Shown here piece by piece: positions 39,757-50,497 of a stretch of 64,000 nucleotides of DNA. Origin of the DNA: Lineus longissimus (lineage: Eukaryota; Nemertea; Pilidiophora; Heteronemertea; Lineidae); the NCBI RefSeq assembly GCF_910592395.1, contig NC_088311.1, forward strand, positions 5,582,501 through 5,646,500. The letters are read 5' to 3'. The translations under genes and the position numbers were made by a program. Each line of letters begins with the position of its first letter. Within the stretch, counting starts at the first letter, position 1. The notes under the pieces are model-generated. The model had not been told where the DNA came from. It saw nothing but the letters and a program-made list of their open reading frames with translations, and ran no database searches.

Positions 39757-39910
39757 TTCTCATGAAAATAGCTCATTTTCACAAAATATATTTCATTTAT
39801 CAGTGCCAAATTGCTCAATTTCACAAAATACATTTCATTCATCATGCCAATTCATTATGTGAACCTTCTTTATCCATATGTGAACCTTCTCCGTAAATGC
39901 CTTATTGTGC

Positions 39911-42900
39911 CTACAGTTCTTTCTTTGCCTTGGCTTTTCTTGATTTTCTCTCTGGAGGAGGGGGTCGATGTTTTGGTAAACGATCTTCGGAATTCCACAG
40001 TTGTTGGTAATGAAAGTACATTGTAAACAGAGCAAAATGTCCAAAGGAATAAAGGGAGACTAGTCGAGGCCATAGGTCTGGGTAACGTTGTGGAGGCTCT
40101 CTGAAGACGCTGCACAGACAGAGGGCAATGAAGCCTGTCATGGAGATAATAAACTGAAATTTAAAAAGTAAGAAATCGTCAGTTTTTTGCTGGCTGCGTG
40201 GTAGTTTGATATTGTAATGGGTGTAGCTGGTCTATGCAGACGCCAAATGAATGAAAAGACGACCCACATCCGCCTTTCATCGGCTTGGTTGGTGAAATGT
40301 ACTGATGATTGTCCTTGCAGACGAGTGGAGGGACCCCTAGATCAGTTGACACAGTCAAGCTGGCAGTGATTTCCTACTCAGAAGTTAATTATCATCATCA
40401 TCATTCACGCATCATTGCCCCTACTTTGGCCTTAGCTGTTAATGTCCTGGAGTTGTCAGTACAATTCGGAGCTGGACCACATGGCTTTGTCCAAACAGAA
40501 TTTGGGTCGGCATTTGAAAGATGGGACAGATTAATTGGAAACTACGGGATCACTCATTCAAAAAAAACTCACCACAAGTAGAATAGGGACTCTTAGTTTT
40601 CCTGTGAGCTTCCCAGGAATCTCTCCTCGGTACACTGTGCAGACAACTAATAGAAACAGTGCTTGAGTCACGAAGCAGGGTAGCACTAGAGCTTCTTTGT
40701 GGAACAGTGGAAACATGCTGTAAGAGTACGGACACGAAATGGCATTAAACTCTTTATACCTCAAATATCTCCATGGATGGAGTCCCTTTACTGCACAAGA
40801 CCTACAGCAGAAATTTTAACTCTTCATTTTGAAAAGAACATCTGGGCATAGTTTATCAACAATTAACAGGGCTGTGAAATAATCTGCTTTGCTTGGAACG
40901 CGACCCACCAAGGCACATCCATCTAGGTTGTAAGCTGATTAACTATTCACACCCACCACTGGCTATTGGTTTCCTTGCAGGGACCGACTTAGAGTGGCTG
41001 GCCTGTTGGTGCACACCTCTGATATTTGGAAAAAATTCGGACATCTTAGATATTGTCCTAGCAAGTCTTGAAAAAAGTGTCTTGGGCCAATACATAACAC
41101 CTACTGTACCTGAATGTTGTGGACAGCAGAAACCATAGACATACAAATGGTTCTACTTCAAGGAGCAGACAGGCAGGCCTGGAATAGACAAGAAGCCATC
41201 AGCAAATCTAAAGAAGGAATACAGACCAGGCCACAGGGCTTGGAGGGCTGATTCAGGGAAAATTGAAAGCCAAGTGATGTCACATGGATGATCATCATGT
41301 CAATGACGTTGGGTGTTCCAATGTCCTTCAGTGGCAGACATGAACCTTATGTAGTTGATAGTAGCAATCTTAGTGAAGATTTCCATTGGCAATGACCTTT
41401 GCTAAACAGGTTATACTCACAGTGCAGCCAGTAAAATTGACTTTTCATGGACTTGAAATGAGAACAGGAAGAACACCAGGGCACTGTTAAGCTGAAAAAG
41501 AGATGAACAGTTTTAACGAAATCATTTCATAATACCACTACCAGTCTATCATTCATCCTATTTTCAGTCTTCACAACGTTTTATTTCTTCACAACAAGCA
41601 TTGCACAACCTCCTGTTTAAAGTTTTAATCTTTTTGAACTTGCCAATACAAGGATTTGGGCCATTTTACTGACATAAACAATTCATAAATGCACTTACCA
41701 ATGCTAGTTTGAAATTATGAAATGAAGTCTTGATGACCAAGTGCAACGATGATGGAACAAGTGCTAGTAATGTTGTTCCAAGGGTTATGGCGGCCAGCTG
41801 TGGTACATTGTCCACAAATATCTCCTTGAGCCGTATCACCACCGTGATGCTACACCAAAAGTTGGAGACTTTGTCCTGGATAAGTAAATATAATAATTTT
41901 GAAACAAATGAGCAATCAGTAACTTCGTGTGTAGTTGAAATGGGTCCACTTGGCTTCTGTCTGATGTCGCCCTTTATTCCAAGTCGATGTACGACTGAGT
42001 AACGTTTCGTTGCTATTGACACTAACCTCAAACACACCTCTGGCAAATGGAAATATTCTATGAATGACTTGGAAGAGGACATCCTTGTTCCACAGGAATG
42101 GAAACCAGCACAGAGGGAATGTGACAAGCACCGTCATACTAAGGCACAGGAACTTCAAAATGCTGAAGAGTTAATAGAGAAAATGCAAATATTAGACAGG
42201 GTTGACATAGGATTCAAGATGTTTTCAGGAGAATCAGAATGGCGTTTTCCTAATGACGAATTCCTTACCATTTTCCGATTGGCAGTTTCACACATGCACC
42301 AAATAGATAACAAAAGAATGGCAAGGCATGGTAGAGCTCCATCTGTTTGTAGTTCAGTGACAGGCAAAAGAAAACAGAACCAAGGACATCCCAGCCCTTC
42401 CCCAGAAGGAGGATTGCCCACAGGGCAAAACCAAGGCTAACGTTATTGTATCTGAGATGAAACGTTAAGGAAATAAACCAAAGGAAGATGCAACAAGTCG
42501 TACTTAAAAATGACGGGAGCACAGGAGCTTTGGGAAGGGACAAGCCTGGAAGGGGGGGGGGGCGAATCCAATCTTGAATACCATACCCATCTGTGTCAAG
42601 CTTCTTCTATCTTCACAACTAATTATACTATTACTTGTACACAAGTGACTGATACTAGGACCAAACACTAATCGCTTTAATGTAAAAGGATACTGGAAGT
42701 GTCCATGATCTATAAGAATGAGACCAGGGTAAAGTAAGGAACACGTTGCTGCAAGCACCTACAACAGAAGACCACAAATTGTAGCTAAATTTATTAGTTG
42801 GAATTATTTGTCTGTTACACACCTTCTTCTTTTCTTTGGTTGGTGGGCAACCAGCTATAGTTAAACAAGATCCATGTCAATTCACTTCTAATAACAATTG

Positions 42901-44992
42901 TTGTCAAGTTGTTAAGAACCTTAATCTCTGCTGTATGTTTCTGCAACACACATACGTAAATGTAACATGACCTATTTCAGTCATGATGCCGATGATGATA
43001 TCGACGACAATGATGATGGACAACAGCCAAGTTAATTCTGATACTTGCACAGACCTTTTGCTCCTTCCCTTGTGTGTACGAAGCATACAAAAAGTAGGCG
43101 AACACAGCAGGAATGTAGATCAACTCGGCACAGAGAACTGAAATCACACAGAACACCACCTGAGCAAATATTACAACAAAGGTTTTTTTTAGATTTTAAA
43201 ACTGCAGTGACCAAAGCTTTCCAATGACACCGTTATTGTTTTCACAGAAGAAGGCAATACAAAGACCTTTCAAGTAAATGCTATCAAGTCCTCATATGCC
43301 TTCCTCCATTGTGGGCCGCATCTGGTCAGACATTTTGGCTACATAGGGCATGGATTTGAGAACATCACAACTGATTTATACCTGTGCCTCTCATGAATAT
43401 CTTGTGTTCTGGACTTTCATGTCCTCTTGATGTGAATAATTCCACCCACAAAGGATTAATCTTATTCGCTCTGAAAATGGAAGTGACAGGAAGCTACGAT
43501 TAATTCACTCAGAAATGTACTTAAACCGGCCAGGACCTTCCTACTATTCTGAACCTTTTACCCGGAAGATATAAACTACAAGACACAAACTATCAATCTC
43601 CATGTCATTCATGATCCTTGTTTGAACATTTTGAACTCTTTTAACAGCTGTCTGGAACTAACTTAGAGTTAAAGCACTCCTTTTTCACAACAAATGAAAG
43701 GTGTCTTTTCAAAACATGACATAGCATTTCTATTAGTTTTTTCGCAGAATTATTTTCTTGTGCTCTAGCCAAATTGATGAAAAAGCTTTAAATAGACGAG
43801 TCAACTTACAAAGCACCACACAACCAACTGTGGTATGCCGTGAGTGGGGGGTAATCAAGACCCCAGTACTGAAGATCGTTTCTACTTGTGTTGACATACC
43901 TGTTCAAAAAGGCAGAATTCTGGCATCAATAGCTTTTTTGGTTAGGTGTGCCATAGTATTTTCAGTTGGACTCATGAGTACAGTGGCTTTCATAACACCT
44001 GTCTTTTATTCATTGCTGTGTATCTTGTGTACAGTAATTGTTTTGAGGTAGATCAGAAGATTGCAGGGTTTAATAAACTTATCGTGATTGTGGTCAGTCA
44101 AATGATCAGAATGAGTAGTGAAATGACTTGAAGTCAAGGCATGATATCATTCCTGATGCCACTAACATCTTCCCCAACTCTTGAAGCTTAAAAATGTCAT
44201 AAAGTCTGTGTTTTTTAGTTTACCATTCTGTGACGGGCAAGTTGTAGGTCACTTCCATCCAATGTCTTTGAGCCTCATAATCGCCATGCAGGGGAGGAAC
44301 ATTGTAGCCTGAAAAGAAAGGAATGTTCAACGTCATGACAGTCCAACCAAGTGCGTGGGAATTGTCATAGGCCCTAGAACCCTACATGTATTTAATATAT
44401 TTTTTTATTCGACATTTACATTGGGTCATCCTAAATTGCGTCCAGTGGCGTCCAACGCGAAATAATAGGGTGTATATGGTTAAAAATGTTTTCAAGCTCC
44501 TAAAACACTTTCAATAAACAAGATTTAGAAGTTTGGTGGAGTTTGCAAACCTAGTTTTTGAATAATCATCACCAGAAAATGATCTTAGTATGCGTCCAGC
44601 AAAAGTACTGGACGCCGTGTTTGTTTTGGCTGCCGTTCCTTGGGTTTATAGAAAAAGCTGAATCGGGATCTGGCATCCGGTTGGCACATGGTCGAGAGAT
44701 GATGGATGATTATTCAAAAACTAGGATAGGTTTGCAAACTCCACCAAACTTCTTAATCGTGTTTATTGAAAGTGTTTTAGGAGCTTGAAAACATTTTTAA
44801 CCATACACCCTATTATTTCGCGTTGGACGCCACTTGTCGCCACTGGACGCAATTTAGGATGACCGTTTACATTACCGCCCGGGCGATAGACCACTCACCA
44901 GAGTAAGGATTCAAAGAAACACACCACCTAACTACGATGTTAAATAAAGTCGAAAATACAACAAGAATCATTATGAAAAATATCGTGGACAT
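39911..44992 (-). CDS. ALG6: ALG6, dolichyl-P-Glc:Man9GlcNAc2-PP-dolichol alpha-1,3-glucosyltransferase
   Basis: Thirteen coding exons: 44899-44992, 44224-44308, 43810-43899, 43382-43470, 43055-43137, 42694-42758, 42269-42451, 42027-42162, 41699-41875, 41421-41491, 41110-41178, 40573-40717, 39911-40153. They total 1,530 nt, 509 aa (human 507). ALG6 is a GT57 enzyme of the ER membrane. It adds the first glucose to the lipid-linked N-glycan precursor. Family landmarks: [11 protein letters not shown] after the first membrane segment; [10 protein letters not shown] with the Asp at residue 41 (the family's catalytic base in the luminal loop); [73 protein letters not shown]; and a Lys-rich cytosolic end. 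The 43055 donor is an unusual GTCTGT and the 42027 donor GTTAGT, but phase and homology support both. No disabling change is seen, so this is very likely functional. Confidence 0.97.
44423..44865. mobile_element. fold-back MITE in ALG6 intron 1 with an 8-bp target duplication
   Basis: Two arms of about 150-160 bp (44423-44570 and 44705-44865) are near-perfect inverted copies separated by 134 bp. Ends read GGGTCATCCTAAATTGCGTC and its inverse. The element is flanked by identical TTTACATT at 44415-44422 and 44866-44873, a clear 8-bp target duplication. There is no transposase. Eight-bp duplications occur with hAT, P and some other cut-and-paste superfamilies; the ends do not let me choose. The arms differ by small indels only, so insertion is fairly recent. 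Confidence 0.88.
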
Positions 44993-45136
44993 ATGTAATG
45001 GAATTAAAGAGAAATCAGTGACTTTGATGCCCAAGTTTCATCAACTGTTTTATTTTTAGGGGCGCTGCCATGTTGGCATTACTATTCCTCCAATTGCAGA
45101 AGAGTTGAGGGGTTTACTCGAACGGACCGAGACTTT

Positions 45137-45233
45137 CCTGTTCCCACACCACCTCGAGAACGACCCAAGAACAAAGATGGCGGACAAGGACAGTTCGTCT
45201 GCATTTTACGTTATTTTTTGTGCGATTTCAACA
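45137..45233. promoter_or_regulatory. ALG6 upstream segment, copy 1 of a duplicated promoter-like sequence
   Basis: This lies 145-240 bp upstream of the ALG6 start codon, so it is likely 5' UTR or core promoter. It contains CAAAGATGGCGGAC at 45172-45185, which fits a YY1-type AAGATGGCGG site. From 45137 to 45233 it matches 46024-46144 closely apart from short insertions. On the plus strand it also opens a short frame beginning MADKDSSSAF. Confidence 0.5.
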
Positions 45234-45456
45234 ATAAAACAATGTCTTGAACAGCTTTAACCCACTCTACAATTAAAATATGTAAATACACACTTGTACG
45301 AATCAAATTTTTAACATAGTTAACGAGATGTAAGACGGAAAATCGATTTTATCGCGCCTTGTTCGTTGACGAAAATAACTTGCCGGCCGGGGTTTTCCCG
45401 TGATTCCCGTAGGGTAGCTATGACAACAGTACTAACTCGGGAACGTGTTCGCCTGT

Positions 45457-46020
45457 GTTCCCGAACGCGTTTTCGGACAGGGTCTATTCTACAGATCAAA
45501 GACTTTACAGACCTCGTTTTTTGGCTCTCACTTTTTTACTAGTAGAGATTTTCATGAAATCTAAAGTGATATTGGACCTTCAACGATTGCTGAATATGCT
45601 CAGAAATAAATTTTTGAAAAAAATTAAATTTTAGTACCTTGATTTTGAAGAAATATAAGTCTGTAATTCTCAGAATTCTAAATAAGAAAAAACAGACAAA
45701 CTTCAAAGGCAAATGAAGATATTTTAAAAACATTTTTTAAATAAAAGATTAAGTTTATTATGTGAAGGGTGAAACAAAGATTATGAATATGTCAACAAAC
45801 AATTGTTAATTTCAATGAATAAAGAAATATCACGAATTTTCTGAACACCTCTCAAAACGTCAACAACAAAAAACACGGCCGCTGGAGTGGAAGGAAATTT
45901 TGCTTGCTTTCAAAGTCCCTTTTGCCAAATTGGAATAATAAAAAAGTGAGAGCCAAAAAACGAGGTCTGTAAAGTCTTTGGTCTGTAGAATAGACCCTGT
46001 CCGCAAACGTGTTCGGGAAC
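45457..46020. repeat. 564-bp inverted-repeat element with arms of about 82 bp
   Basis: The left arm 45457-45538 and the right arm 45940-46020 are inverted copies with a few mismatches. They share GACAGGGTCTATTCTACAGA and a stretch reading CCTCGTTTTTTGGCTCTCAC. The 400-bp interior is AT-rich and non-coding. It may be another non-autonomous DNA transposon, but I see no clean target duplication. It is bracketed by the two copies of the AAGATGGCGG segment. Confidence 0.7.
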
Positions 46021-46023
46021 CGT

Positions 46024-46144
46024 CCTGTTCCCAAATCCCACACCACCTCGTCTGCTGGTGCAGCGGGAACGACCCAAGAACAAAGATGGCGGACAAGGAC
46101 AGTTCGTCTGCTTTTTTTACGGTATTTTTTGTGCGATTTCAACA
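46024..46144. promoter_or_regulatory. copy 2 of the duplicated AAGATGGCGG promoter-like segment
   Basis: A direct repeat of 45137-45233, including CAAAGATGGCGGAC at 46081-46094 and the MADKDSSSAF frame. It has an extra stretch (CGTCTGCTGGTGCAGCG) missing from copy 1. It sits about 0.9 kb upstream of the TLR coding exon, so it could serve as a promoter or first exon there. No direct evidence of transcription. Confidence 0.4.
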
Positions 46145-47062
46145 GGCCTTATTGCTGCTGCATGAATTATATAGTGACATAGGCATACTACTCTGAAGTC
46201 GCCTCTGTACATGAATTTTCATATACATGTACTAGTAATTTTGGAAAGACGCCAATTGTGAATGCTCGGATATGAAAAAGATTGATCTGAGAGACAAAAG
46301 AAACTATATAGGCCTACTGTATAACGAAGTATCTCTTGCAAGATATTTTCACGCATAGGCCTATAGGTAGCCTAAATGCTCACGACAATCTCTTGCTTTT
46401 CGGAGAATTCCATTTAATTGTTTGCATGTTTCCGCAGGCATTGCATCTATATATAGCTGGGCCCTACGTCGGCCCGGAAAAGCTTATAATAAACCATATA
46501 CATGTAATATAAATGGGTCATTAATTAGAGACCGCGTATACCGTTACATCGAACAAACACAATTCGCCTAATTGTACCCAATTAATTCTACTCCATACAT
46601 TGATACCTATTGTCAGTGGATTTGAGTGTACTATATAGACATGCACAGTTCAGTACCTATTCCCTAATAGGAGTCAAAATAGCAATTCTTATTTCATTGG
46701 AAAGAAATCTTGACTCGCGAATCTGCCGCGAATACATGTCCATCGCCCAGCACTCGCGAACATTTTATGCCGCGAAATGTTTCTGTTCTACTGTTCTGTT
46801 CTTCTGTTCTGATGAGTGGAGTAAGCGATTTTAGTTCTAGTAAAGGCAATATCATTTCCATACAGAATCCATCGTTCATGCGAGGAATTTTGTAAACGCC
46901 AACAGGGTAGAACCGGGATGCGACTTCAAAATCTGTTAAATATCATATGTGTGTATCAGGTTTTTGCGTGGACGATTACTGCATCATGTGCCGGTACTCA
47001 ATATTTATGCTGAGACGTTGTCGCCCTTTCTCTTTACAGTTTCACCCTGGTAGGACTACACC
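46145..47062 (+). other. TLR upstream region and end of a 5' UTR intron
   Basis: About 0.9 kb of AT-rich sequence without a coding gene. A good acceptor (TTTCTCTTTACAG) ends at 47039, 23 bp before the TLR ATG. The receptor therefore has at least one upstream non-coding exon, probably in this stretch. TAGGCCTA palindromes occur near 46310 and 46358. Confidence 0.45.
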
Positions 47063-49699
47063 ATGAGACGCCTGTCGCTGACGTTACTGGTCCTGGCTTG
47101 CGCTCTCCTAGTGAGGATTGAACCCAATCCAACAGCAACAATGATCTGCCCCGGCTGCACGTTAGAAAAGCACTTCACCACTCATCTCCAAGAATGCGTT
47201 TCGCGAGTCGTTTGCAAGTGGATCATGGGTAGAGACATCGCAACCGTTCTTAAGAAAGTTGAAGCCGGTATAAAAGACCATTTCGTCACTGAATTTCACA
47301 TCGAACGGTGTCGTCTGCCCCATGCCGATCAAAACGAAGTCAATCTAACCGTCGCTGTGCACAGAATGCAGTCGGACACTTGGGGGAACCTGAAAGGACT
47401 TAAAATCAAGGATTGCAAAGTTATTGGGATAAAGTCGGACACATTCGATCTAATGCCGAACTTGCGATGGTTGTCCTTGATCAATACAAGCATCACGTAT
47501 CTTCCGACTGAGAGCTTTAGTAACCTCACCAATCTGGAGTCGCTAAAATTGTCTCGGAACCTTCTTAGAAACCTGACTCTTGAGATCGGATCGCAGAACC
47601 TGAGTATAATAGAACTGCAAGCTTCCTCCCTGAACATTTTCCAAATCACTCCTACAGTCGGAACATTGCAGCTTACGACAATAAACGTGAAGGACAACAA
47701 CTTGACCAGGATCGGTGGACTCTCAGACCTGATTGGGAATGATGCTTCGATTCAAATTGACGGTAACCCTTTTGACCTATCTGGAAAACCCTTTGGTCTG
47801 CAAAAACAGAATCTTTCTTTCCTCTCCGTGTCAATTTGGAAAGAAGACGACATCAATAACCTGAGTAACGCTGTTGGACATTTCAGAAACATTAATACGC
47901 TGAGTGTGATGAACGCAAGTCTACCTGATAACAGCAATTTCACTTTTCAGAAGTTTGAAAATATGACCATTACAACTCTTGAGGTGCGCCGGTTCTCAAA
48001 CTGGTGGCGACAGGAAAAAGAAAACCAAACAAATCCGTACACTTATTTGAAAAACATAGAGGAGCTCCGCCTTCGGGATTGTGACCGGCCCAGGTACTAC
48101 TCGAATGATAACAAAGAACGGCGTTTTCTACCTGCCTTAATGCCTTCATTGCGGTCATTAAGTGTTAATCGTGCAAATTTCGATTCCATGAAAATAAACG
48201 AGCCTCGGTGGGTGGAGATACTGGACCTTTCTCATGGTGTATCTTCGAAGATAAACTACACCTTCAAAGATAACAGTACAATCAAGGTGCTTAACTTCTC
48301 CTGTACGAATTTTGAAATCAAACTTTACAAGAGTGGTCCGTCGGAAATAACAGAGCTAATACTGAGGAATATATCACTTATACAGAACGCAGTCAAGCCG
48401 AATGAAACAATTTGGCTGGCTCCACTTCCCAAGCTACGTCATATAGACCTGAGTGCTAACAGCGACAGTTACTTCCCATACCTTCCCTTCTTCATATTGA
48501 TATTCAATGTTAGGGAGGCATTCGTTGGCCTGGAAAAGCTTGAACAACTTGAACTGAATGATACCGACATTGGCGAGATCGATACGGAGGACATGAAGTC
48601 CGTTTTTCATCCTCTAAAAGGGTTGAAGAGGCTCGACCTGGACAAAAGCAGATTCTCCAACATTCCAGATGGCATGTTCATGAACCAAGTCAACCTCGTG
48701 GAGTTACATTTGGCAGATAATAAGCTTCGAGCTATCGATCATTCCGTCTTCCGAACACTACTTCGTCTCAAACAATTAGATCTACGAAACAACAGACTCG
48801 GGTTCATTTCCGGGGAGGTTATGGCACGTCTACCATCTCTTCAACACGGAACATTTTTTTTCACAGGAAACAATTTTGGATGTCACTGTGATCTTGCAGA
48901 ATTTACACGGTGGCTAAAGAAGAACGATTTTCGTCGTGAAAATCAGTGCGAATTGTACAACGAGAAATGTGTCGTTCCCCCATCCATGAAGGACACGTCG
49001 ATTCTAGATTACCAACCTACTTGGCTGGGCTGCGACAACAACCTCCTCATACTGACGGTATCCTCGGCTTTTAGTTTCTTTCTGATTCTCTCCACGTCTG
49101 TAGCCATTCATGCCTATCGCCGCCGCCTGTCCATCCGCTACTGGTTCGTTGTACAGAAAATGAGACGAGCAAGACCTCACAAGAACACAGAATATGAAGC
49201 TCTCGACAATAATTCGGATATACCCTTTGATGTTTTCGTGTGTTTTGAAAAGAACGACAGGTTCTGGGTGGAGAAGACGCTTCTCCCGAAACTAGAGAAC
49301 TCTGATGACATCAGATTCAGGGTTTGCACAGTCGATCGCGATCTGAACGATCCCGGCAGACCAGAGGTCATGAATGTTGCAAGAGGGATTAGGAACAGCC
49401 GTAATGTCATCTTTGTTGTGACGAGGGAATTGATCCAGACTGCATGGTGCGAGTACGAGATCTGCTTGGCCGAGACCCAGAGCCTGCAAGAGGGCAACTG
49501 TCGGTTGATCATTATCTTCTTGGAGAAATTCACGTGGGAAGAGCTGCCCCTCTGCATGAAACGTCTGCTGAGTCACGTGAACTTCCTGCGATGGCCGGAA
49601 ACTGCACACGAGCAGGAGGACTTTTGGCGTCGACTTCGTTTGGTCATTCTGGGAGAGGAAATGCAGTCGACAACAAAAGTTGTATATACCCAGTATTAG
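47063..49699 (+). CDS. Toll-like receptor, single coding exon (878 aa)
   Basis: A membrane receptor of innate immunity that signals through its TIR domain to MyD88-type adaptors. Order: signal peptide (residues 1-25, LTLLVLACALLV core); an N-terminal Cys cluster (CPGC, then two more Cys); irregular leucine-rich repeats (about 85-600); one C-terminal cap with CHCDLAEFTRWL and paired Cys (about 605-655); a membrane span (about 660-683); RRR stop-transfer; and a TIR domain (about 719-865). In the TIR domain, box 1 is FDVFVCFE, box 2 is DRDLNDPGRPE with the conserved Pro-Gly, and box 3 is FW at EDFWRRL. There is one cysteine-rich cap only, so it is the vertebrate-like single-cluster type. The coding region is unbroken. 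Many NxS/T sites lie outside the membrane. ATG 47063 is chosen because it gives the signal peptide and follows a splice acceptor. The ligand cannot be inferred. Confidence 0.95.
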   Translation: MRRLSLTLLVLACALLVRIEPNPTATMICPGCTLEKHFTTHLQECVSRVVCKWIMGRDIATVLKKVEAGIKDHFVTEFHIERCRLPHADQNEVNLTVAVHRMQSDTWGNLKGLKIKDCKVIGIKSDTFDLMPNLRWLSLINTSITYLPTESFSNLTNLESLKLSRNLLRNLTLEIGSQNLSIIELQASSLNIFQITPTVGTLQLTTINVKDNNLTRIGGLSDLIGNDASIQIDGNPFDLSGKPFGLQKQNLSFLSVSIWKEDDINNLSNAVGHFRNINTLSVMNASLPDNSNFTFQKFENMTITTLEVRRFSNWWRQEKENQTNPYTYLKNIEELRLRDCDRPRYYSNDNKERRFLPALMPSLRSLSVNRANFDSMKINEPRWVEILDLSHGVSSKINYTFKDNSTIKVLNFSCTNFEIKLYKSGPSEITELILRNISLIQNAVKPNETIWLAPLPKLRHIDLSANSDSYFPYLPFFILIFNVREAFVGLEKLEQLELNDTDIGEIDTEDMKSVFHPLKGLKRLDLDKSRFSNIPDGMFMNQVNLVELHLADNKLRAIDHSVFRTLLRLKQLDLRNNRLGFISGEVMARLPSLQHGTFFFTGNNFGCHCDLAEFTRWLKKNDFRRENQCELYNEKCVVPPSMKDTSILDYQPTWLGCDNNLLILTVSSAFSFFLILSTSVAIHAYRRRLSIRYWFVVQKMRRARPHKNTEYEALDNNSDIPFDVFVCFEKNDRFWVEKTLLPKLENSDDIRFRVCTVDRDLNDPGRPEVMNVARGIRNSRNVIFVVTRELIQTAWCEYEICLAETQSLQEGNCRLIIIFLEKFTWEELPLCMKRLLSHVNFLRWPETAHEQEDFWRRLRLVILGEEMQSTTKVVYTQY

Positions 49700-50491
49700 C
49701 CAAGGCTATCCACTTTTACCGGAGCCTAAACTTAAACAGTTGTTTACTACACCAAATGGTTCTTCATGGTGGCTATATATGGTTATCAGAGAAGTTAGAA
49801 AACACCCGAATAGTCTTGAGTGACTTGTTGTGGCTTTGTGTTTAGGCACATGTACAGAGGGAAAATGAGAAGTATAGCTCTTAACTCGACAAGCGATTGG
49901 CCTGGCAACGACTCGCTACACCACTGGATCAACGCACCTTTAGCTCTTGGTCAGTTGGATTCCTTTGTCTTCATCTTCCGAAAGGTTTGATCCGTTCAAT
50001 TATCATGAGTCCGCTTGTCCCCATCCTGGCCACTGAAACTGTCAGCTCTCGATGAAATGTTGATACCATTCGTGTCAGAGGAACCATTCATGTTATTCTA
50101 GACCAATATCCACCACATGTACTGTTATTCCGGATTGGTTTGATACACCTGCATGTATTCACAAACAGTCGGTTGAATCTCTGTTGAAGAATCATGTATG
50201 TTGGTACAATAATGTAATAATGTAAATGTTAATGTGAATTCCTCTTCTATGATAAAGATAAAAGTGAGCTCCATTTTCCATGTTTCTGACGACAGAGAAT
50301 ATCTATTGAGTGCCTCTACTAATGATTGATGTTGGCGATCGAGGATCCTATACAGCCTACGAGAAACACGCCCTGGCTAATCTCCGAACATAATCAGATC
50401 ATATTGATGACATTAGCGTGTATGGTTAGTTAGTCACTTTTATATAAAATGAAAAGATGGCACCATTTACTTATGATTGGAGATGGGAAGA

Positions 50492-50497
50492 AATAAA
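50492..50497 (+). terminator. candidate polyadenylation signal of the TLR gene
   Basis: AATAAA about 0.8 kb after the TLR stop (TAG 49697-49699). Sequence between is AT-rich and non-coding. An earlier non-canonical signal is possible. Confidence 0.35.

Noticed and set aside
44558-44788. 76-residue open frame in ALG6 intron 1
   Set aside because: It runs from one arm to the other of the fold-back element and has no coding features.
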